A stretch of 32,519 nt of DNA, from NCBI GenBank assembly GCA_028357285.1, contig JAOMWM010000013.1, forward strand, positions 1 through 32,519, given 5' to 3'. Under the pieces are notes generated by a model that was not told where the DNA came from, ran no database searches, and saw nothing but the letters and a program-made list of their open reading frames with translations. Within the stretch, counting starts at the first letter, position 1; every line of letters starts with the position of its first letter. Shown here in pieces: positions 26,958 to 32,519 of this stretch. This DNA is from Schleiferiaceae bacterium. GTDB taxonomy: Bacteria; Bacteroidota; Bacteroidia; Flavobacteriales; Schleiferiaceae. The translations under genes and the position numbers were made by a program.

Positions 26958-27401
26958 ATGAAAATACTCATGGTTTGTTTGGGCAATATATGCCGATCTC
27001 CCCTCGCCCAAGGGATAATGGAAAAGCATGCACCTAGACAATGGTATATAGATTCTGCAGGTACATCGGGTTGGCATGCTTCGGAACGACCTGACACAAG
27101 AAGTATTTTAACGGCCAAAGAACGTGGAATTACTATCGACCAACAACGTTCTCGACAAGTGACACCTGAGGATTTTGAAATCTTTGATATCATCTTTGCC
27201 ATGGATAGTTCAAATCATTCGAATCTCATCCAATTAGCCCCTGAAGAATCAGTAAAAGATAAAGTCCGTTTAATTTTAAATGAGGCCTATCCTGGTGAAA
27301 ATCGCCAAGTACCGGATCCCTATACAGGAGGACAAGAAGGCTTCTCTCATGTTTACGAGCTTCTCGAAGAAGCTATTCAATCATTTTTAAGAGCGCAATA
27401 A
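26958..27401 (+). CDS. Low-molecular-weight protein tyrosine phosphatase
   Basis: This 147-aa enzyme dephosphorylates phosphotyrosine or possibly phosphoarginine. The P-loop CLGNICRS (Cys7 nucleophile, Arg13) sits at the N-terminus as in all members, and the general-acid aspartate is in VPDPYTGG near residue 115. No tyrosine kinase or capsule gene is adjacent, so the target is unknown. It starts only three bases after the U-tract of the dnaA terminator and so needs either read-through or a promoter within that hairpin. Its stop overlaps the next ATG by one base (TAATG). Confidence 0.94.
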   Translation: MKILMVCLGNICRSPLAQGIMEKHAPRQWYIDSAGTSGWHASERPDTRSILTAKERGITIDQQRSRQVTPEDFEIFDIIFAMDSSNHSNLIQLAPEESVKDKVRLILNEAYPGENRQVPDPYTGGQEGFSHVYELLEEAIQSFLRAQ

Positions 27402-28096
27402 TGGCTGCTATATATTTACTACCTAACACATTAGGGCAAGATAATTTTGATTCAATTCTACCTAAAGATGTTGTGGCTATCATCAATAGTCTAACCTACT
27501 TTATTGTTGAAAATGAAAAAACAGCTCGTGCTTACATTAAGCATTTATTACCCGACAAAAATCAACGGGAGTTGAGGTTGGAGATTCTCGATAAGCAGAC
27601 TGACCCCTTAGATCTGCCTGGATTTTTGGATCCAATCAAAAAGGGACATTCTATTGGAATCCTTTCAGAGGCTGGAGTGCCATGTGTCGCCGACCCTGGA
27701 GCTACAATTGTTAGTATTGCGCATCGCAAAGGAATAGAGGTTCGTCCATGCGTAGGCCCTTCTTCGATTCTCTTAGCTCTAATGGCCAGTGGATTTAATG
27801 GACAACAATTCACTTTTAGAGGCTATTTGCCACACGATCGACCTATTCGTAAGCGTGTATTCCAAGCCATGCAAAAAGATATACGTGACGGGATCACACA
27901 AATTTTTATGGAAACACCTTATCGTAACGGCAAACTTGTGGAAGAGTTAATCAATACCTTACATCCGGAAACGAAGCTTTGTATTGCTGTAGACATTACT
28001 TTAGATAGTGAGTATATTAAGACTCAGACGGTTGCGCAATGGAGTTTGGAACTTCCTGAGTTACATAAACGTCCAGCGATTTTTCTGATAGACTAA
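27401..28096 (+). CDS. SAM-dependent methyltransferase of the tetrapyrrole methylase/RsmI family
   Basis: This 231-aa protein has the tetrapyrrole (corrin/porphyrin) methylase fold shared with RsmI, the 16S rRNA C1402 ribose methyltransferase. Recognisable segments are IGILSEAGVPCVADPGATIV (SAM-binding core), CVGPSSILLALMASGF and FRGYLPHDRPIRKR. It lacks the usual RsmI N-terminal GTLYVVATPIGNL and is shorter, like the second RsmI-related protein common in flavobacteria. The rRNA target is therefore uncertain. It is translationally coupled to the phosphatase (one-base overlap) and lies 6 bases before rel. Confidence 0.88.
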   Translation: MAAIYLLPNTLGQDNFDSILPKDVVAIINSLTYFIVENEKTARAYIKHLLPDKNQRELRLEILDKQTDPLDLPGFLDPIKKGHSIGILSEAGVPCVADPGATIVSIAHRKGIEVRPCVGPSSILLALMASGFNGQQFTFRGYLPHDRPIRKRVFQAMQKDIRDGITQIFMETPYRNGKLVEELINTLHPETKLCIAVDITLDSEYIKTQTVAQWSLELPELHKRPAIFLID

Positions 28097-28102
28097 GTCG
28101 AT

Positions 28103-30319
28103 ATGACTACCAACGAGGATAAGGATAATAAACTAGTAGAAAGTGTATTCAATGATCTGTTGAACAGTATTGAATATAAAACAGATGACGCTGATCAAAA
28201 ATTGATAAGGCGTGCATTCTCGTTGGCTAAAGATGCTCATAAAGGAGTGCATCGCAAGAGCGGTGAACCTTACATAACGCATCCCATTTCCGTTGCACAG
28301 ATTGTAGCTACCGAAATTGGTCTAGGACCTACAAGTATAGCCACCGCATTAATGCACGATGTAGTAGAAGATTCGGACTATACACTCGTGGATATTGAAG
28401 GTATGTTTAGTCCCAGTATTGCAAGACTTATTGACGGCCTCACCAAAATCTCAGGCGTAGTCAGTATGGAAAGTAGTATGCAGCTTGAGAATTACAGAAA
28501 GATGTTGCTCACTATATCTGACGATGTAAGAGTGATATTAATCAAGCTAGCAGATCGATTGCATAACATGCGCACTATGTCGGGTATGCCCGCTCACAAG
28601 CAACTAAAAATTGCATCGGAAACATTATTCATTTATGCACCGCTAGCACATCGATTAGGTTTATTTAGCATAAAGACAGAATTAGAGGATATCTCATTAA
28701 AGTATACCGAACCTGAGATTTTTGACGATATCAATAATCGAATGGAAAGTTTGCAACGCGAAGATTTTTCCTACCTGAACAAATTCGAGAGTAAGGTTTT
28801 CGAAGAGCTTTCTCAAGCTAATTTAAAATTTGAGATTAAGAAGCGGACAAAGAGTATCTATTCCATTCGACGTAAAATGAAAAATCAGAATGTCCGTTTT
28901 GAGCAGGTCTACGATAAATATGCGATTCGTATCATTCTTGAAGCTAATAAAGACATAGAAAAAGCAACGTGCTGGCAGGCCTACTCTATCATTACAGAAA
29001 ATTTTAGTCCCAACCCTGCTCGTTTGCGTGACTGGATTAGCTCCCCTAAAAGTAACGGGTACGAGTCTTTGCATACCACTGTAATGGGTCCAGATGGACA
29101 CTGGGTCGAGGTACAGATAAGAACAAAACGTATGGACGATATCGCTGAAAACGGCTTCGCCGCGCATTGGAAATACAAAGAGGATAGCTCAGGAAGTAAC
29201 CAATTGGATCGTTGGTTGCTTCGCATACGAGAGTTTCTCGATGATCCGGAGAACGATAGCGAGGATTTCATAGACAACTTTAAGATGAACCTCTTTTCAT
29301 CGGAAATTTTCGTCTTCACGCCAAAGGGAGAAATGCTTACTCTTCCAAAAGGCGCGACTGCATTAGATTTTGCCTTTGACATCCACACAGAGGTCGGTGC
29401 ACATTGCTTAGGGACAAAAGTGAATGGGAAACTCATTCCTTTAAGCACCCCACTTAAATCAGGTGATCAGATAGAGGTATTGACTTCTGTAAAGCAAGAG
29501 CCAAAAGAAGACTGGCTGAGTTTTATTAAAACAGGTAAAGCAAAACAACGCATCAAGCAAAGCCTAAAGAAAGAAAAGCAACTGATTACAGGACAAGGTC
29601 AATTTATATTAGAGCGTAAACTGAAAGTACTTAAACTAAAAGCAACACACAGTAACATTCATAAACTTGTAAATTTCTTTGGATTAAAGAATCCCGAAGA
29701 ACTATACTATAAAGTCGGTCTAGGTGTTATCGATAACGGCAAACTGCGAGAATATGCAAGGGAAACCTCAGGACTGGTAAACTATTTCAAGCAACGCATC
29801 GTCAAGAGCAACTATGCAAAGACGAAGTTAGGCAGTAAAGGAGCCAAATCAACATCCGATCATTTGATGCTTGTCTTTGATACAGATGAGCATGAAATGG
29901 ACTATACGCTCGCAAAGTGCTGCAATCCGTTGCCAGGCGACAGAGTTTTTGGTTTTGTTACGACCGCTGATGGTTTAAAGGTGCACCGAGATGACTGTCC
30001 TAATGCAGTTTTACTGCAAAGTAGATTTGCTAATAGAACACTGAAAGCGAAATGGGTGGACCGAAAAGGAATCTTCTCAACTATCAATTTACTAATTAAT
30101 GGTATGGATCGCATAGGTATTGTTAACGATGTTACAAAAGTTGTTTCAAACGAGTTAAGTATTAATATAAAGGCGATCTCGTTCAGTGTAGATGACGGGT
30201 TATTCACAGGGAAGTTAACCATCGAAGTGGCGGATAAATTGGGCTTAACGGACACTATTAACAATATCAAGAATTTAGAGGGCATTAGTAGTGTGTCTCG
30301 TGTAGGTAAATTCAATTGA
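28103..30319 (+). CDS. rel: Bifunctional (p)ppGpp synthetase/hydrolase (RelA/SpoT family)
   Basis: Rel makes and degrades the stringent-response alarmone (p)ppGpp. The 738-aa protein has the N-terminal HD hydrolase with [17 protein letters not shown] (residues 85-90) and intact metal ligands, so hydrolase activity is expected. The synthetase domain shows [33 protein letters not shown] and EVQIRT. A TGS domain follows ([20 protein letters not shown], about 400-460), then a CCNPLPGD zinc-finger-like segment and a C-terminal ACT domain. This is the long ribosome-associated form. The rel-fur-purA order is conserved in Bacteroidetes and the genes are separated by 28 and 2 bases. Confidence 0.97.
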   Translation: MTTNEDKDNKLVESVFNDLLNSIEYKTDDADQKLIRRAFSLAKDAHKGVHRKSGEPYITHPISVAQIVATEIGLGPTSIATALMHDVVEDSDYTLVDIEGMFSPSIARLIDGLTKISGVVSMESSMQLENYRKMLLTISDDVRVILIKLADRLHNMRTMSGMPAHKQLKIASETLFIYAPLAHRLGLFSIKTELEDISLKYTEPEIFDDINNRMESLQREDFSYLNKFESKVFEELSQANLKFEIKKRTKSIYSIRRKMKNQNVRFEQVYDKYAIRIILEANKDIEKATCWQAYSIITENFSPNPARLRDWISSPKSNGYESLHTTVMGPDGHWVEVQIRTKRMDDIAENGFAAHWKYKEDSSGSNQLDRWLLRIREFLDDPENDSEDFIDNFKMNLFSSEIFVFTPKGEMLTLPKGATALDFAFDIHTEVGAHCLGTKVNGKLIPLSTPLKSGDQIEVLTSVKQEPKEDWLSFIKTGKAKQRIKQSLKKEKQLITGQGQFILERKLKVLKLKATHSNIHKLVNFFGLKNPEELYYKVGLGVIDNGKLREYARETSGLVNYFKQRIVKSNYAKTKLGSKGAKSTSDHLMLVFDTDEHEMDYTLAKCCNPLPGDRVFGFVTTADGLKVHRDDCPNAVLLQSRFANRTLKAKWVDRKGIFSTINLLINGMDRIGIVNDVTKVVSNELSINIKAISFSVDDGLFTGKLTIEVADKLGLTDTINNIKNLEGISSVSRVGKFN

Positions 30320-30347
30320 TACAACGTATTTTAGCGTTTTACTTCTC

Positions 30348-30797
30348 ATGAGTACACAAGAAGCATACAACAAGGTAAAAGATGTTTTTGGCCGCTATTT
30401 GGAAGAGCATAATCAACGCAAAACTCCAGAGCGGTTCGCTATTTTAAAGGAGGTCTACGAAAACGAAGACCACTTTGATGTGGAAACCTTGTACCTCAGT
30501 ATGAAAGACAAGAACTACCGCGTTTCTCGGGCGACCCTTTACAATACGATAGAGTTGCTTTTGACTTGTGGTTTAGTTCGCAAACATCAGTTTGGTCAAA
30601 ATCAAAGTTTTTATGAGAAGTCGTATTTCAACAAACAACACGATCATGTCATATTAACGGATACGGGTGAAGTATTCGAATTTTGTGATCCACGCATTCA
30701 AAACATTAAACAAACAATCGAAGAAATTTTCGGTGTAGAAGTAGAAAGCCACAGTCTCTATTTCTACGCAAAAAGAAAAGAGTCGAGCAACAATTAA
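30348..30797 (+). CDS. fur: Fur family metal-responsive transcriptional regulator
   Basis: This 149-aa repressor controls iron uptake or a related metal response. The N-terminal winged helix has [25 protein letters not shown] and the recognition helix [18 protein letters not shown]. The dimerisation domain carries the metal motif [19 protein letters not shown] and [10 protein letters not shown]. It lacks the paired CxxC structural zinc sites of E. coli Fur, having isolated cysteines only, as in some Bacteroidetes Fur proteins. It lies between rel and purA, 2 bases before the latter. Which metal it senses cannot be read from the sequence. Confidence 0.92.
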   Translation: MSTQEAYNKVKDVFGRYLEEHNQRKTPERFAILKEVYENEDHFDVETLYLSMKDKNYRVSRATLYNTIELLLTCGLVRKHQFGQNQSFYEKSYFNKQHDHVILTDTGEVFEFCDPRIQNIKQTIEEIFGVEVESHSLYFYAKRKESSNN

Positions 30798-30799
30798 TT

Positions 30800-32071
30800 A
30801 TGGCAGTAGATGTGCTTTTAGGTCTCCAATGGGGAGATGAAGGAAAAGGAAAAATTGTCGATGTATTGACGCGTAAGTACAATATTATCGCCCGCTTTCA
30901 AGGTGGTCCCAATGCAGGCCATACTCTAGAATTTGAAGGCAAGAAGCACGTACTTCATACCATTCCCTCTGGTGTTTTTCATGAAAATGTAATGAACGTG
31001 GTGGGTAACGGTGTCGTGATCGACCCCGTGATTTTTAAAGTCGAATTGGACAAACTGATCGATCAAGAACCGCACGTATTAAGTCGGTTGAAAATCAGCC
31101 GGAAGGCGCATTTGATTTTACCCACACATCGATTGCTCGATGCCGCTAGTGAGGCCGCGAAGGGAAAGAAGAAAATTGGTTCTACGTTAAAAGGAATTGG
31201 TCCGACGTATATGGACAAAACGGGTCGAAACGGATTGCGTGTTGGAGATATTCAATTGGACAACTTCAGCGATCTATATAATGCTTTGGTTGCTAAACAT
31301 AAACAGTTACTATCTGGTTATGAAGGGTTTGAATATGATCTCGCATCGCTTGAATCAAACTGGTTTGCAGCAGTTGAATACCTTCGATCTCTGGATATTA
31401 TCGATAGCGAACCATATTTCCACGAAGCGATTGCAGAGGGTCAGACCATATTAGCGGAAGGTGCGCAAGGTACATTGCTCGACATTGACTTTGGAACTTA
31501 CCCTTTTGTGACCTCTTCAAACACGACTTGTGCTGGAGCTTGTACAGGCATGGGCATCGCACCTACTAAAATCAAAAATGTTTACGGAATTTTCAAGGCT
31601 TATTGTACAAGAGTTGGTTCGGGGCCATTCCCGACAGAATTGTTTGAGGAGGTAGGAGCTACTATCCAGAAAAACGGTCACGAGTTCGGTGCAACAACGG
31701 GACGTCCTAGGAGATGTGGCTGGTTGGATTTACCTGCATTGAAATATGCAATCAACGTTAATGGCGTCACGGAATTAATGATGATGAAAGGTGACGTTTT
31801 AAGTGGGATTGGACCTATTAAAGTTTGTACTGCATACAAGTACAAAGGAGAGGTTGTAAAGCATCTACCGTACAAGCTAGAAGAAAATCTTATTGAGCCA
31901 ATTTTTACTGAATTACAAGGCTGGGATGAAGATCTAATGCAAATGATTTCCGAAGATGTTTTTCCTCAGAGCTTCAAAGATTACATTTCATTTATCGAAT
32001 CGGAAGTTGGTGTCCCAATTACTCTTGTAAGTGTAGGGCCGGATCGTGCCCAAACAATATTAAGGGACTAA
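30800..32071 (+). CDS. purA: Adenylosuccinate synthetase
   Basis: PurA joins IMP and aspartate with GTP in the first step of AMP synthesis. The 423-aa protein has the N-terminal GLQWGDEGKGKIVD (residues 8-21), GGPNAGHTLEF, GSTLKGIGPTYMDK, LAEGAQGTLLDIDFGTYPFV (the IMP-binding segment), TTGRPRRCGW and the C-terminal GPDRAQTI. All catalytic residues seen in the family are present. It starts 2 bases after fur and overlaps the OstA-like start by one base (TAATG). Confidence 0.97.
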   Translation: MAVDVLLGLQWGDEGKGKIVDVLTRKYNIIARFQGGPNAGHTLEFEGKKHVLHTIPSGVFHENVMNVVGNGVVIDPVIFKVELDKLIDQEPHVLSRLKISRKAHLILPTHRLLDAASEAAKGKKKIGSTLKGIGPTYMDKTGRNGLRVGDIQLDNFSDLYNALVAKHKQLLSGYEGFEYDLASLESNWFAAVEYLRSLDIIDSEPYFHEAIAEGQTILAEGAQGTLLDIDFGTYPFVTSSNTTCAGACTGMGIAPTKIKNVYGIFKAYCTRVGSGPFPTELFEEVGATIQKNGHEFGATTGRPRRCGWLDLPALKYAINVNGVTELMMMKGDVLSGIGPIKVCTAYKYKGEVVKHLPYKLEENLIEPIFTELQGWDEDLMQMISEDVFPQSFKDYISFIESEVGVPITLVSVGPDRAQTILRD

Positions 32072-32519
32072 TGAAAAAGGCCATACTCATTTGTGTGGCT
32101 CTTTTTTACTTCACCCCTTATTCGGGGTGGAGTCAAACGAAAATTCAGATTATACGTAGCGACACCACTGACTTTGTTAAGGCCAATGATGGAGCACAGA
32201 CGTACTACTTAAAAGGTAATGTCACTCTTAAACAGGATGTGGCCTTAATGTACTGCGATTCAGCAGTTTTATACCGTGCGCAAAATACATTTGAAGCTTT
32301 TGGTAACGTACGAGTAATACAATCCGATACCGTTCTCATAACAGGGGAAGAATTAACTTATATAGGCGATCAAAGAACTTTTACTATTACAGAAAATGTA
32401 GTATTAAAAACACCGTCATCTAGGCTTGCTACCAAAGTTTTGAAGTACGATCGAAATACGTCGACAGCTTATTACCTCACTAGATCCACATTAGAACGAC
32501 AAGAACTTCGAATAACTTC
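32071..32519 (+). CDS. OstA-like protein, LptA/LptD-N-terminal fold (partial, runs off window)
   Basis: About 149 codons are visible, starting from an ATG that overlaps the purA stop by one base, and no stop is reached. The first about 23 residues are a signal peptide (MKKAILICVALFYFTPYSGWSQ). The rest is repeating beta structure of the OstA/LptA type: AQTYYLKGNVTLKQDVALMYCDSAVLY, quoted here in part, then AFGNVRVIQSDTV and LTYIGDQRTFTITENVVLK. Such jellyroll domains carry lipopolysaccharide across the periplasm. In Bacteroidetes the rel-fur-purA block is commonly followed by this large OstA-like protein. The C-terminal extent and any barrel cannot be seen. Confidence 0.85.
   Translation, partial: MKKAILICVALFYFTPYSGWSQTKIQIIRSDTTDFVKANDGAQTYYLKGNVTLKQDVALMYCDSAVLYRAQNTFEAFGNVRVIQSDTVLITGEELTYIGDQRTFTITENVVLKTPSSRLATKVLKYDRNTSTAYYLTRSTLERQELRIT

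Noticed and set aside
28981-29448. 155-codon open frame antisense to rel
   Set aside because: It lies wholly inside the conserved rel gene, has no recognisable domain and no start context. The same applies to the antisense frames at 29902-30324, 28823-29167 and 6738-7133.
30328-30335. TATTTTAG as a fur promoter between rel and fur
   Set aside because: It has one mismatch to TAnnTTTG and no TTG at the right spacing. Co-transcription with rel is simpler.

Overview
The window looks like a chromosomal stretch of a Bacteroidetes bacterium, most likely a (marine) flavobacterium. The evidence is the low-to-moderate GC, the TAnnTTTG-type -7 promoter boxes very close to start codons, family-specific proteins (a DUF4835-like protein, a DUF6913-like protein, a Bacteroidetes-type Rpb6/omega subunit, an OstA-like protein), and the gene orders ligA-DUF6913-dapA, bamD-rpoZ-coaBC-DUF4835-recN and rel-fur-purA-ostA. 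No mobile element, tRNA, rRNA or CRISPR array was seen. The species is not determined.

Region 1 (1-6548, minus strand) is a photoprotection module. A MerR-type regulator carries both adenosylcobalamin-binding signatures of the CarH/LitR photoreceptors (W-x9-EH and E-x-H-x-x-G). It is followed by an ECF sigma factor and then, tightly packed or overlapping, crtI, crtB, idi, a 6-pyruvoyl-tetrahydropterin synthase-like gene, folE and a DNA photolyase that runs off the left edge. The inferred scheme is that light releases CarH from repeated TGTTTAAC-type elements in the gaps on both sides of its gene, which raises the sigma factor, carotenoid enzymes, pterin enzymes and photolyase together. No lycopene cyclase, hydroxylase or GGPP synthase gene lies in the window.

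Region 2 (6663-9627, plus strand) holds prfC and a membrane glycosyltransferase, closed by a hairpin shared with the convergent fabI.

Region 3 (9649-21557, minus strand) is a long housekeeping run, listed here in the order transcribed: prmC, ligA, a DUF6913-like gene, dapA, a broken LpxH-like metallophosphatase, a GT-B glycosyltransferase, bamD, rpoZ, coaBC, a DUF4835-like gene, recN and fabI. The phosphatase has three separate lesions, two of which now lie in perfect 10-bp palindromes.

Region 4 (21597-24727, plus strand) is ribD, a YigZ/IMPACT protein and a secreted gluzincin metallopeptidase that starts at TTG. It meets a convergent hotdog thioesterase (24714-25136, minus strand).

Region 5 (25137-32519) has a 328-base AT-rich gap and then plus-strand dnaA, closed by a terminator. 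After it come a low-molecular-weight tyrosine phosphatase, a tetrapyrrole-methylase-type methyltransferase, rel (ppGpp synthetase/hydrolase), fur, purA and the N-terminal part of an OstA-like gene cut by the right edge.
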